Shown piece after piece: positions 17,504 through 26,857 of a stretch of DNA of 64,000 nucleotides. Source of the stretch: CAYUQT01 sp964596165 (GTDB lineage: Bacteria > Planctomycetota > Phycisphaerae > UBA1845 > JAFGLZ01); contig CAZQTW010000005.1 of the NCBI GenBank assembly GCA_964596165.1, forward strand, positions 62,001 through 126,000. The letters run 5' to 3'. Positions within the stretch are counted from its first letter, which is position 1; the number at the start of each line of letters is the position of its first letter. A program made the translations under genes and the position numbers. The notes beneath the pieces are model-generated. The model was not told the DNA's origin. It saw only the letters and a list, made by a program, of their open reading frames with translations, and did not search any database.

Positions 17504-18694
17504 ATGAGCCGGCGCGTGCTTGACAATGCCGAACTGTGGATGGGAGACGGCACATCGATGGCGGGGCACCTCGTGCTTGACGGTGCGACGATCCTCGATG
17601 TGGCGGGGGGACGATACCGGGGCCATCTGCCGACGGAAGATCTTAACGGCGCGGCGCTGTCGCCCGGGATGATTGACTTGATGGTCTTGGGCGGGTTCGA
17701 CAAGAGCATCCTTCGCGACGATCCGCTCGACATTGCCCGTGAGTATCTCCGGTTGGGCGTAACGAGCTGCCAGTTCTGCACGGGCACGCTCCCCTGGGAA
17801 TCGTTCGTTCAAGTTGCACGAAACGTAGGTCGGGCAATGGCCTGCAACCGCGCGGATACGAGTCGCGTGCTGGGTCTCTACCTGGAAGGCCCGTTTCAGC
17901 AACCGGATCTGACCGGGGCGAGTATGGCCCAATACGTCCTTTCCCCGTCATCTGAGAACGTGGAGCGCATTCTCGATGCTTTCGGTCCGACGCTCACGAT
18001 GGTCAACGTCGCACCCGGTGTCGACGGCGATGACGCCGCCGTCAAGCGATTTCGCCGAGCGGGCAAGGTTGTTTCGATGGCGCACTCCAACGCCGGGGCC
18101 GACCGTGTTCTCGCCTGCATCGAGGCCGGCACGACCGTTCTCGGCCACGTGTGGGACAACAACAGCGGACGGATCGGTGATTCCGGCGTTCAGCAGCCGA
18201 CGCTGGAGCACGTCGCCCTAACCGACGAGCGCATCCGCGCGATCCACCTCATCTGCGACGGCACACACGTTCATCCGATCATGATTCGACTGATCCTCCG
18301 ATGCCGTGGTGTGGAATCGATTTGCCTGGTCACCGACGCCATCGTCCGTGCCGGCTGCCCCGACGGCCCGTATGAATGGGACGATGGCCGCAAATTCGTC
18401 AAGTCCGGTGGAGTCGGCCGAACCGACAGCGGATGGCTCAGCGGCAGCGCTCTCCTCTTGCCCGACCACTTTCGCAGCTTCGTCAGATTCACTTCCCTTC
18501 CACCGTCAGAGGCGATCCGTACCGTCACGGGTAATCCCGCGGCATCCCTGGGGGTCCAGGACAAGATAGGGCGGCTATCGCCGGGTGGCGCGGCGGATCT
18601 AGTCTTGTGGGACAATCGCCTTCGCGTCTGCCGCGTTTGGCGCGACGGCCAGGAAGTCCCCAACCTTCGCGACTACGCCGAGGTCGATGTGTGA
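17504..18694 (+). CDS. nagA: N-acetylglucosamine-6-phosphate deacetylase
   Basis: 396 residues of the amidohydrolase superfamily. Catalyses removal of acetate from GlcNAc-6-phosphate in amino-sugar catabolism. Expected metal ligands are present: Glu128 in LEGPF, His194 in MAHSNA and His215 in GHVWDNN; Asp278 in VTDAI is the catalytic acid and DGTHVHP supplies the substrate histidine. The N-terminal HxH site of most amidohydrolases is replaced (PGMIDLMVLGGF); E. coli NagA also lacks it, so this does not argue for inactivity. Follows the sugar ABC ATPase on the same strand, probably as one unit. Confidence 0.85.
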   Translation: MSRRVLDNAELWMGDGTSMAGHLVLDGATILDVAGGRYRGHLPTEDLNGAALSPGMIDLMVLGGFDKSILRDDPLDIAREYLRLGVTSCQFCTGTLPWESFVQVARNVGRAMACNRADTSRVLGLYLEGPFQQPDLTGASMAQYVLSPSSENVERILDAFGPTLTMVNVAPGVDGDDAAVKRFRRAGKVVSMAHSNAGADRVLACIEAGTTVLGHVWDNNSGRIGDSGVQQPTLEHVALTDERIRAIHLICDGTHVHPIMIRLILRCRGVESICLVTDAIVRAGCPDGPYEWDDGRKFVKSGGVGRTDSGWLSGSALLLPDHFRSFVRFTSLPPSEAIRTVTGNPAASLGVQDKIGRLSPGGAADLVLWDNRLRVCRVWRDGQEVPNLRDYAEVDV

Positions 18695-18980
18695 GTGGTG
18701 ACTGATCCAGCAGTGTCCCAGTCGATCCTACAATCGGACCTTGGGGGCAGCGGCACGTTCTTGGCTTTCCCTCTCCCACTCCAAAATCCGTGATGGACTG
18801 CCACGAGACGAGCATTTGGACTATTAGTGGTTGCTAACTTTCCTGGCTGACGTTATCTAAGAAAGTCCTATCTCACGGTGGAATCTGGTTCATTCGATAT
18901 AGAGAGACGATGGACTGTATTGACTCGCGGCCATCCGTCGCCGAGGCCCGGGTGAAGCCTCACCTCGCTGGGAGTGTGTG

Positions 18981-20222
18981 ATGCCACTTCTGATACCGTG
19001 TAACCAGCTCCAACCCGGAATGCGCCTGACAGAGTCCTTCTTCTGGAAAGACATGATGATGGTACGCGCCGAGATCCCACTGACCGCAGAGGAGGTGCAG
19101 TCGCTGAGGGCGCGATTCCCAAACGAGAGGTTCCGGGTATTCGATCCTGTATTGGACGAAGCGATCGCCTTCGAAGATGACTCCCGCGAACGTCAGGTCG
19201 CCCAAACGGCCCAACGGAAGATCTCGGAGTGCATTGCGAAGGTAGAAACGCGACTGAACTCCAACACCGCAATCGACGGCGGCATGGCCGCCATGGTGCA
19301 TTCGGTTGTACTCGAGGTCTTACGGTACCTCCAGGAGAACCCCGTATCTGCTGCGTTGATCAGCAACCTCATGATCGGTCAAGGCTATCTGAGCGAACGT
19401 GCAGGAAACGTGTTTTACCTGACCATGCTTCTGGGAATCGCCGCACACGATTACATCATCGCCGAGCGCCGACGTCAGTGTAACGTCCATGAAGTCGACG
19501 TCGGCACGATGAACAACCTCATCCCCCTCGGAATGGGCGCCACGCTCATCGACCTGGGCATGCTTCCCCTGCAGCACCTGTACACGTCAAACGATCCGCT
19601 CACGCCCGAGGCTTGGGCACAGATCCGCGCGCATCCCGAAACCGGAGCCGGACTCTTGCCCGAAGACTTTCCGGGACTGGCCAGAATGGTCGTTCGGACC
19701 CATCATGAGAATCTCGACGGCAGCGGTTATCCGAATGAGATCCGCGGTGAGAAGTTGCACGTCTTCACTCGAATCGTCCGGATCGCGGATGCGTTCGAAG
19801 CCGGAACGGCAACTCGTGCGTACCGAGAGGCCAAGTCGGCCGTCCGAATCCTCTGGGAGATGACGACCGGCCCCCATGCCAAATACTACGACAAGACCTT
19901 GATGTGGTACTTCGCCCGCATGATCCAACCTTTCCCGATCGGGTCCAAGCTCAAGCTTCGAAGCGGAGACTATGCCGTGGTGGTCCGCTACAATCGGGAG
20001 AACCCGCTTGCGCCCCAGGTCGTGGTGGCCTTTGACCATCGCGAGCGGCGGATCCCCAACAAGCAACTGATGCAGCCGGCCGCCCTCGGTAGCCACCCCG
20101 ATCTGATCGCGGTCTCCTTCGGCGGCGAGGACTTGTCGTTTCTTTACGAAGGCGTGCGAGAAGAACCGCGTCGAAATCGAATAGGCATCTGGCCGACACT
20201 CTTCGAGGCCGCGTTTCCCTAG
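18981..20222 (+). CDS. HD-GYP-type protein with degenerate HD motif
   Basis: 413 residues from the ATG at 18981, after GGGAG. Residues about 100-310 are an HD-GYP domain: IRAHPETGAGLLP, then RTHHENLDGSGYPNEIRGE and IVRIADAFEAGT. HD-GYP proteins usually hydrolyse cyclic di-GMP in the cytoplasm. The HDIGK motif is here IDLGML, so a metal-ligand pair is missing and activity is doubtful; cyclic di-GMP sensing is an alternative. The C-terminal 90 residues are a PilZ-free beta-rich tail (LKLRSGDYAVVVRYNRENP) seen after some HD-GYP domains. It is convergent with the next gene, 44 bases away. Confidence 0.82.
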   Translation: MPLLIPCNQLQPGMRLTESFFWKDMMMVRAEIPLTAEEVQSLRARFPNERFRVFDPVLDEAIAFEDDSRERQVAQTAQRKISECIAKVETRLNSNTAIDGGMAAMVHSVVLEVLRYLQENPVSAALISNLMIGQGYLSERAGNVFYLTMLLGIAAHDYIIAERRRQCNVHEVDVGTMNNLIPLGMGATLIDLGMLPLQHLYTSNDPLTPEAWAQIRAHPETGAGLLPEDFPGLARMVVRTHHENLDGSGYPNEIRGEKLHVFTRIVRIADAFEAGTATRAYREAKSAVRILWEMTTGPHAKYYDKTLMWYFARMIQPFPIGSKLKLRSGDYAVVVRYNRENPLAPQVVVAFDHRERRIPNKQLMQPAALGSHPDLIAVSFGGEDLSFLYEGVREEPRRNRIGIWPTLFEAAFP

Positions 20223-20266
20223 GCATCCGGCCCCTGGGGGGATAGACCCCTTTCGGTCACCACTGG

Positions 20267-23200
20267 TTACTGTGCCGACACCAGTTGCTTGTCTTTCGCG
20301 GCCCTCTTGAGGAGGTGGAAGATGTAGATTTGTTCGGTCAGACCGACCGGTCGTCCTTCTTCTTCCCAGGCCAACACCACCGCCATCCTCACCGTCTGTG
20401 AATGGCTGGTCGGCGCCGGAGCCTGAAACTGGATGGTAAACGGCTCGGAGGACTCCGTCATCGACGACCATCCAATCGTGCGGCGAAGCCATTTCCCTGA
20501 AACCAAGTTGACTTCCGAAGGTCGCCCCTCATCCATGGCTTGGGGCGACGTGGCGATCCCCAGGCTTTCCGCCGGCGGACCGTCGACCTTTACATCGATG
20601 CATACCCTCACCGGCTTGCCCGGCGCCTGCTCGAAAGCAACCATCCCCATCAGCATCACCCACTGGCCGGACGTCACCGCCACGTGCCTAGGCTGAAGGA
20701 CGGTTCCGGGCCGAAGCATCAACGGAAGGCTCACCTCCTTGTCGTCGGTGGGAGGTTCCGGCTCAATCTGGGGCCCCAAGTCAGTCGGCTCGACTTCGAC
20801 CGGTCCTTCCGCCTCGGACGAACCGGCGTGCACGGCCGATCGTTGCGGATGGGATTTCTTGGCGGCATGGTTCACTGGTGTCCCGTCCTGCGGATGACCG
20901 ACAGAAGCGGATTGTCGTTCGGTGGGCGGCTGCACGGGTGGCGAGGTCGGTTGAATGGGTTCCGCCCGCGACTCGGGCATGTCCGCACTGGCCAACTCGG
21001 CCCCTGTCTGTAGCGGAAGGATCATTCGCCGCGACGACGCTCCATTGTTCGACGCCACCGTGGGCGATTGCTGAAGGCCGGTAGGCTCGGGCCCCATTTC
21101 ATCGAGTGTGCGCGGGAAGACAATCTTACCCGAGGCCAACTCGACTGCCCCCAGTGGGAACTCCTGCGGCGGCGGCGTTGTGGCCATCCGCTCTTCCACC
21201 ATCGCGTCGGGGTCCGGTTCATCGAGCGGTTCCACTCGGACATTGTCCAGCCGCCACGAATAAGCATTGTCCTGCCGCTTGATCTCGACGTCGAAGTCCA
21301 TCATCACCCAGCATAGATCCATCTGCCACTGTCGCACCCACCAGGACATCGTGGAAAGGATCATGGTCTTACGCTGCCTCGGAGTGAGTTCAGGCCGCCC
21401 AAAGATCTGATCCGCGTAGGTACGACAAACCCACTCCAGAAGCCCTTGCACTTCCTCTTTCTGTCGGATGATCGCACGCCGGCGGACGGACTCCGCTTCG
21501 CGTGCCTTTGTCAGAGCCTGACCTCGCCGAGCGATCCCGGCATCGATCCAACGCCCAACACCCTCGCATAGCCGAACGGCCGCACGGATTCTTGCCGCCA
21601 TGTCATCCGTCAGTTGCCGCCGCTCCTGACGAACGTGACCGCAGACAGTGAGAAGTTGATTCAGACCGACGGGGTCGGCCGTCCCGCCAACGGCAAGGTC
21701 TTCGACCAGGCCGGCCACATCATCCGGTGTGATGTTCAAGGGATCCAGGTAGCGACGACTGAGGTACTGCTGAAAGCTCTTGGCACTCGGCGTCTCCTGA
21801 TAGAAAGCGGCCGCCAGCATGGCGACAGCCTGGTCGGCGGCCGCATCGAGCCGCAGTTCGCCTGTTAGTGTTGCGTCGCCGGCGAGCGGCATTTGGCCCC
21901 ACGGCTGGCGGAGGCCTGACTTCGTTTGGAGGGTTTCAAGAAGGTCCCTCCTGCCCCAGAGCCTGGCCAGCACGTCTTCCCTGGCTTCGCCCAACAGACG
22001 CTGGGCGACCAGCGCTGCCAAGCGCCTCCGATCGGGCAACGGTCCGGGTTCAGCCGCCAGATCCATGAGCAGGCAGAGCACCGAGTCCCTGGTTGAGGTC
22101 CCTATGTTCAATGACTGGAAATTGCGCTCCGACTCCGCTAAATCGGCCGCCTGCCCGCTCAACGCCCGGACCGTCCGTATCGATCGATCCACGCTGATTA
22201 GGGTCGTCTCGATTGCGTCGGCGAGGCGGCGGAGTCGTTCGTGGAATGTCTCCAGCCCCGATCGGGTCTCCAATGGCACGTCGAAGGCGACCGTACCGAC
22301 GCCAATCGACGATGCCGCGAGAATCTGATGGGGGTTGAACCCGGCAGTTTGAGCGATCTTCTCAACATGTTCGTTCACTCGTTTCTCGTCTTGGGGACCG
22401 CAACCTTGAGTCTCCGCAATGGCCTGAACCGTTTCAGCCACGTGTCGAACCCACTGCGTTTGCCGGCACCAGTAACGACAGATCCCCATGATTAGACGGT
22501 CACCCGATTCGATTTCGTCCTCACACACTTCCGCAACGGCCCGGGGGGGGAGTCCTTTGCCGGGCCAACTCGTCAGGGGTTTGGGACGGAGGGCAACTGC
22601 GGCCGCCAGCTTGTATGGCCGGAGGGTCGGATCGCCGAACGACCGGGGCGGGTTATCCGAAGCCTCGCGCCGTGTCTCCATCACCGCTGCGGACCGCGCC
22701 CCAACTCTGGGATCCTCCAGTCTGAAAGGTGGAGTGCGTATCGGAGGCCTATCAGGCCAAGCAATGGGTTGTGGCTTGGCCGGCGAACTGGCAGTGGCAT
22801 TAAACCATGGAACGTCGGCCGGGCCGATGGCCACACTGGCCATGTCGCTAAAGAACCATATCGTCCCACTGCAGCCCGGACGGTCGCTGACACGAATACT
22901 GAACGGCTGGTTGTTTCTTGACAGGAAATAGTCTCGGAGATTGCGGCACCCGGCTGTTAATGCCTCAGCGCCGCTTACGTTGCCGTCGTTCAAATCAACC
23001 GACATCTGAGCATCACCGCTGGAGACGATCAGACGACGCGTTCGAAGGTTGTAACGGAGGTTCGCCGTAGCCAGCCCAGGCCCTGAACAGTCTGCATCCA
23101 CCACGAGCCACTGGCCGGATACCGAACACATGCCGTCCCACGACAACTTTCCGTCCAGCCCGAAACGTGCCAAGTCCCCTGCCGACGAAACCTGGATGGT

Positions 23201-23428
23201 CGGACGGATCAATATTCCGCCCCCCCCTCCTGCGCGGATGGAGAAGGGCTTCTCACGATGAGTGTATTGAATCTCGATTCGAGTCAGACCGCCGCTGTAG
23301 ATGGGGGTAATCTTGACGACCCACGGGGGTGGGGGTAAAGGCTGTGCGGCGTCACTTGGCGCGCAAAGCACCGACAGGGCAATGCCTACCCTCCCGGCAC
23401 AGACCGGCAGCGAAGACTGACGAGGCAT
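20267..23428 (-). CDS. large secreted protein of unknown function
   Basis: 1053 residues from the ATG at 23428 with a signal peptide (VCAGRVGIALSVLCAPSDA). An N-terminal beta-rich region starts PLPPPPWVVKITPIYSGG. A long mostly helical middle follows (about 330-760), including VRRRAIIRQKEEVQGLLEW and a tryptophan-rich SWWVRQWQMDLCWVMMDF. A proline/serine/glutamine-rich linker separates it from a C-terminal beta domain ending VGLTEQIYIFHLLKRAAKDK. No enzyme motif is recognised. The start is moderately sure; the upstream 38 codons look non-coding. It could be a periplasmic scaffold or a large export-associated protein. It is alone between the HD-GYP gene and nrdR. Confidence 0.7.
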   Translation of the reverse strand: MPRQSSLPVCAGRVGIALSVLCAPSDAAQPLPPPPWVVKITPIYSGGLTRIEIQYTHREKPFSIRAGGGGGILIRPTIQVSSAGDLARFGLDGKLSWDGMCSVSGQWLVVDADCSGPGLATANLRYNLRTRRLIVSSGDAQMSVDLNDGNVSGAEALTAGCRNLRDYFLSRNNQPFSIRVSDRPGCSGTIWFFSDMASVAIGPADVPWFNATASSPAKPQPIAWPDRPPIRTPPFRLEDPRVGARSAAVMETRREASDNPPRSFGDPTLRPYKLAAAVALRPKPLTSWPGKGLPPRAVAEVCEDEIESGDRLIMGICRYWCRQTQWVRHVAETVQAIAETQGCGPQDEKRVNEHVEKIAQTAGFNPHQILAASSIGVGTVAFDVPLETRSGLETFHERLRRLADAIETTLISVDRSIRTVRALSGQAADLAESERNFQSLNIGTSTRDSVLCLLMDLAAEPGPLPDRRRLAALVAQRLLGEAREDVLARLWGRRDLLETLQTKSGLRQPWGQMPLAGDATLTGELRLDAAADQAVAMLAAAFYQETPSAKSFQQYLSRRYLDPLNITPDDVAGLVEDLAVGGTADPVGLNQLLTVCGHVRQERRQLTDDMAARIRAAVRLCEGVGRWIDAGIARRGQALTKAREAESVRRRAIIRQKEEVQGLLEWVCRTYADQIFGRPELTPRQRKTMILSTMSWWVRQWQMDLCWVMMDFDVEIKRQDNAYSWRLDNVRVEPLDEPDPDAMVEERMATTPPPQEFPLGAVELASGKIVFPRTLDEMGPEPTGLQQSPTVASNNGASSRRMILPLQTGAELASADMPESRAEPIQPTSPPVQPPTERQSASVGHPQDGTPVNHAAKKSHPQRSAVHAGSSEAEGPVEVEPTDLGPQIEPEPPTDDKEVSLPLMLRPGTVLQPRHVAVTSGQWVMLMGMVAFEQAPGKPVRVCIDVKVDGPPAESLGIATSPQAMDEGRPSEVNLVSGKWLRRTIGWSSMTESSEPFTIQFQAPAPTSHSQTVRMAVVLAWEEEGRPVGLTEQIYIFHLLKRAAKDKQLVSAQ

Positions 23429-23719
23429 CGTTTTCTTGCACCCTCGCTCATGGGCCGGCGTGGTTGAACGTCCGATAACCACCGCCTTACCCTGTTTCGG
23501 CTGACATATCGAATGAGCTTGAGCACAAATCCTCGTACGCAACCGTCCTAACGGATGAGAGATAGCCGTGAAATCAAGATTCGCGAATTTTTTCCTTGAC
23601 GCCCAATATGTTGAGGCGTAGGCTTCGCGACATGCCAGCGGTTGTGGTAGTACGTGTATGTCGTTTCGCTTTCGACAATCACGTTATGTGGCTCGGCGGC
23701 GCGACGAGCGGTAAACCGC

Positions 23720-24220
23720 ATGCGGTGCCCGTTTTGTAAAGAGGACACGGACAAGGTCATTGATTCCCGATCCAGCGATGGTGGGCGTGCAATCCGCCGG
23801 CGTCGGGAGTGCTTGGCTTGTGGTCGTCGGTTTACCACCCGCGAGCGCATCGAGGATTTGATCCGTCTTCAGGTCATCAAGAAGGACGGAAGCCGGGAGC
23901 CGTTTGATCGCTCAAAGATCCTGGAGGGTATTCAGCGGGCCTGTTACAAGCGTCCTATCTCGGTAGACGCAATGATGGCCCTGACGGATGAGATTGAGGC
24001 CGAGATATTCCACAATTTTGACCGCGAAGTGAAGAGCCAGTTCATCGGCGAGCGCGTGATGCGAAAACTGAGGAAGGTCGATCAAGTTGCCTACGTCCGC
24101 TTCGCCAGTGTTTACCACGAGTTCAAGAGTATCCACGAATTCATCGACGAGGTGCAGGAGGTTCGGCAGGCGGCCCGGGATGAAGTCCCGGGTCAGCGAA
24201 GCCTTTTCGATGACCAGTAA
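23720..24220 (+). CDS. nrdR: transcriptional repressor NrdR
   Basis: 166 residues, the usual length. The zinc ribbon is MRCPFCKEDTDKVIDSR with the second pair CLACGRRF, followed by the ATP-cone with VIKKDGSREPFDRSKI. NrdR binds NrdR boxes upstream of ribonucleotide reductase genes and represses them in response to ATP/dATP levels. No nrd gene adjoins here, so its targets are elsewhere. The start is the ATG at 23720; the upstream frame has no ribbon-like content. The gene ends about 150 bases before a hairpin terminator. Confidence 0.96.
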   Translation: MRCPFCKEDTDKVIDSRSSDGGRAIRRRRECLACGRRFTTRERIEDLIRLQVIKKDGSREPFDRSKILEGIQRACYKRPISVDAMMALTDEIEAEIFHNFDREVKSQFIGERVMRKLRKVDQVAYVRFASVYHEFKSIHEFIDEVQEVRQAARDEVPGQRSLFDDQ

Positions 24221-24374
24221 AGCACGGAGGAGGGAGTCTGACAGCGTGTGCAGGGAGGCCGGCGTTCCGGGCGACTTATCTGTAATGTCCAAGTTGTTAC
24301 TGGCCTGCGGGCTCGGGGCCGCTGTCAACTCCAGTTTTTGAAGCGCCGGTCGGAAGTGCGCCATCTGTATCGCA

Positions 24375-24417
24375 GCAAGGGAATCGGGGCCGATTGTCAA
24401 GGCCCGGATTCCCTTGC
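24375..24417 (+). terminator. hairpin terminator after nrdR
   Basis: GCAAGGGAATC plus GGGCC at 24375-24391 pairs with 24401-24417 over 17 bases with a single mismatch around a 9-base loop, and CGTTTGTTG follows. It also overlaps the leader of the homocysteine methyltransferase gene (ATG at 24475), so attenuation is possible. Confidence 0.6.
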
Positions 24418-24474
24418 CGTTTGTTGCCAGCCCCGTCAATTCCTGCTAGGCTGAAGGGTTCGGAGAGGCTCGAT

Positions 24475-25350
24475 ATGTCGCCCAGCCATGCCCACTCAAA
24501 GGTGACGGTGACGGACGGTGCCTGGGGAACCCAGTTGGATGCCCTGGGGTGTCCCACGGACCATTGCCACGAGTGGTGCAATCTGGAGCATCGCGATTTG
24601 GTGCGTCACGTGGCCGAGAGTTATGTGGCCGCCGGCTCACAGATCATCATTACGAACACGTTCACTGGAAACCGCTTGATTCTCAAGAAGCATAACCTCG
24701 CCGACCGGGTTCAGGAGATAAACCGATCGGGGGCCGCCATTAGCCGTGCGGCAGCCGGCTCGAACGTCCGTGTCTTCGGCTCCATGGGGCCTTCCGGACA
24801 AATCGTCATGATGGAGGAAGTGAGTTCGAACGAGCTCACTGACGCTTTTTCCGAGCAGGCTTTGGCGCTGGCCGCCGGCGGCGTGGACGCTCTCCTATGC
24901 GAGACGTTTACGGAGTTGGCGGAGGCGGTAATCGCCGTCCGGGCCGCCAAGGATGCAACCGGACTGCCAGTCGTGGCCAGCATGGTCTTTGATTCGGGTC
25001 CGGATCGTTGCTTCACCTCGATGGGCGACACCGTGGAGAACGCGGCGAAGGCACTCGCCGATGCGGGAGCGGACGTTTTGGGAATGAACTGCGGGATCGG
25101 AATTGGCCAAGCGCTGACCCCCGTGCGGAGACTGAGAGAGGCCACCGACTACCCGATCTGGATAAAGCCGAACGCCGGGCTACCCGAACTGAGTGAAGGG
25201 CACGTTGTCTTCAAGGAGTCTCCGGAGGAGTTCGCGGGGCACATACCTGAGTTGGTGCGGATAGGCGTGAACTACGTCGGCGGTTGTTGCGGCACAACGC
25301 CGGATCATATTCGGGCGTTGGTCGCATCGCTGGCCAGGTTGGGGTCTTAG
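24475..25350 (+). CDS. homocysteine S-methyltransferase family protein
   Basis: 291 residues from the ATG at 24475, after GGAGAGG. The barrel carries DGAWGTQL (14-21), an IIITNTFTGNR motif and a Cys-rich C-terminal site: GMNCGIG plus GGCCGTTPDH, the three zinc-bound cysteines that activate homocysteine thiol in BhmT/MetH-N type enzymes. The methyl donor is unknown (betaine, S-methylmethionine or a corrinoid protein). The next gene starts 22 bases downstream, so the two are probably cotranscribed. Two-domain MetH features (folate, cobalamin binding) are absent. Confidence 0.88.
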   Translation: MSPSHAHSKVTVTDGAWGTQLDALGCPTDHCHEWCNLEHRDLVRHVAESYVAAGSQIIITNTFTGNRLILKKHNLADRVQEINRSGAAISRAAAGSNVRVFGSMGPSGQIVMMEEVSSNELTDAFSEQALALAAGGVDALLCETFTELAEAVIAVRAAKDATGLPVVASMVFDSGPDRCFTSMGDTVENAAKALADAGADVLGMNCGIGIGQALTPVRRLREATDYPIWIKPNAGLPELSEGHVVFKESPEEFAGHIPELVRIGVNYVGGCCGTTPDHIRALVASLARLGS

Positions 25351-25372
25351 TTAGGGTCTGAGGCAGGGAAAC

Positions 25373-26821
25373 ATGAAAGCATCTGAACGGATGAAGATCG
25401 AACGGCAACACATGCGTGAACGCGATCCCATGGAACGAGCGCGCGTGTTCAAGGAAGTCAATCTGGGTTTGGAGGCCGAGGTTGCCAAACTCGAGGCTCA
25501 ACGATGTCTCCAGTGCAAGGTCGCCAAGTGCGTCGAGGGGTGCCCGGTCAACGTCCGTATTCCCGAATTCATCAATTTGCTGGCTGAAGGGAAGTTTGAG
25601 GAGGCGGCCAGGATATTGCTCGAGGACAACTCACTGCCGGGCATTGCCGGACGTGTCTGTCCGCAAGAGACGCAATGCGAAGGCGTTTGTGTCAGGGGCA
25701 ATAAGGGTCTGCCGGTGGCGATCGGCTACCTCGAACGGTTCGTCGCCGACTGGGCCCGCGAGAACCTTGGAACGAATCACTCGAAGGCTCCAGCCCCAAC
25801 CGGCAAGCGGGTAGCGATTGTCGGCGCCGGACCGGCCGGTCTGACCGCCGCGGGTCAACTCGTGAAGATGGGACACGAGGTGACCATCTTCGAGGCCTTC
25901 CACACCGCCGGTGGCGTGTTGGTATACGGCATTCCCGAGTTTCGGCTTCCGAAAGCCATCGTGAAATCGGAGGTTGACGCCCTGCGTCGGGCAGGCGTTC
26001 ATCTGGTGACCGATGTCATCATCGGAAAGACCTACACGATCGACGAACTGATGAAGGAAGAAGGCTATCACGCCGTCTTCATTGCGAACGGGGCCGGCCT
26101 GCCCGTCTTCATGAAGATTCCGGGTGAGAACCTTAAGGGCGTCTATTCGGCGAACGAGTTCCTCACCCGAACCAATCTCATGCGAGCGTATGAGTTTGGC
26201 GAGTATGCCACACCGATCATCCGCGGCAAGAGGGCTGTGGTTGTCGGCGGCGGCAATGTGGCGATGGACGCCGTTCGAACCGCCAAACGGCTGGGCGCCG
26301 AACCGGCCACGCTGGTCTACCGCCGTAGTCGCACCGAAATGCCCGCACGAGCCGAAGAGGTCAAACACGCCGAGGAAGAGGGGATTGTCTTCGAGCTGCT
26401 GACCAATCCGATCCGCGTGCATGGAACCGAAGATGGATGGGTCCGCGGCGTGGAGTGTCAGCGGATGGGATTGGGCGAACCCGACGCCTCCGGTCGTCGG
26501 CGCCCGGTTCCCATCGAGGGCAGCGAGTTCGTCATCGAATGCGACCTTTTCATCGAAGCCATCGGCACCGGCGCCAACCCGCTGATCACTCAGACGACCC
26601 CCGATCTCAAGGTTAACAAGTGGGGCTACATTGAAACCGATCGGTGGGGCATGACGAGCAAGCCCGGCGTCTTCGCGGGCGGTGACATCGTTCGTGGGGC
26701 AGCCACGGTCATCCTGGCCATGGGCGACGGGAAGACGGCGGCGGCGTCCATCGACCGGTACCTAAAGACCGGCTCACCGGCCGACCCGAACGCCCCGGTA
26801 TCCACTGACGCCAAGGCATAG
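25373..26821 (+). CDS. NADPH-dependent glutamate synthase small subunit-type flavoprotein (GltD/NfnB/SudA family)
   Basis: 482 residues. The N-terminal domain has two cysteine clusters for [4Fe-4S] centres, Cys45/48/53/57 and Cys96/102/106, followed by the FAD fold VAIVGAGPAGLTAAG (about 146-160) and the NADPH fold VVVGGGNVAMDAVR (about 284-297), and GDIVRGAATVILAMGDGK near the end. The family transfers electrons from NADPH to a partner (glutamate synthase large subunit, or NfnA in bifurcating transhydrogenase). No such partner gene adjoins. It follows the homocysteine methyltransferase closely. Ammonium assimilation by GltBD versus NADPH/ferredoxin exchange cannot be separated here. Confidence 0.9.
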   Translation: MKASERMKIERQHMRERDPMERARVFKEVNLGLEAEVAKLEAQRCLQCKVAKCVEGCPVNVRIPEFINLLAEGKFEEAARILLEDNSLPGIAGRVCPQETQCEGVCVRGNKGLPVAIGYLERFVADWARENLGTNHSKAPAPTGKRVAIVGAGPAGLTAAGQLVKMGHEVTIFEAFHTAGGVLVYGIPEFRLPKAIVKSEVDALRRAGVHLVTDVIIGKTYTIDELMKEEGYHAVFIANGAGLPVFMKIPGENLKGVYSANEFLTRTNLMRAYEFGEYATPIIRGKRAVVVGGGNVAMDAVRTAKRLGAEPATLVYRRSRTEMPARAEEVKHAEEEGIVFELLTNPIRVHGTEDGWVRGVECQRMGLGEPDASGRRRPVPIEGSEFVIECDLFIEAIGTGANPLITQTTPDLKVNKWGYIETDRWGMTSKPGVFAGGDIVRGAATVILAMGDGKTAAASIDRYLKTGSPADPNAPVSTDAKA

Positions 26822-26857
26822 GGAAGCGGCCGGATTCGCAGCACCACAGACGAGTGC

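Noticed and set aside
25373..26821. Complete NADPH glutamate synthase (GltBD) locus
   Set aside because: Only the small-subunit type gene is here, no large subunit or NfnA partner.
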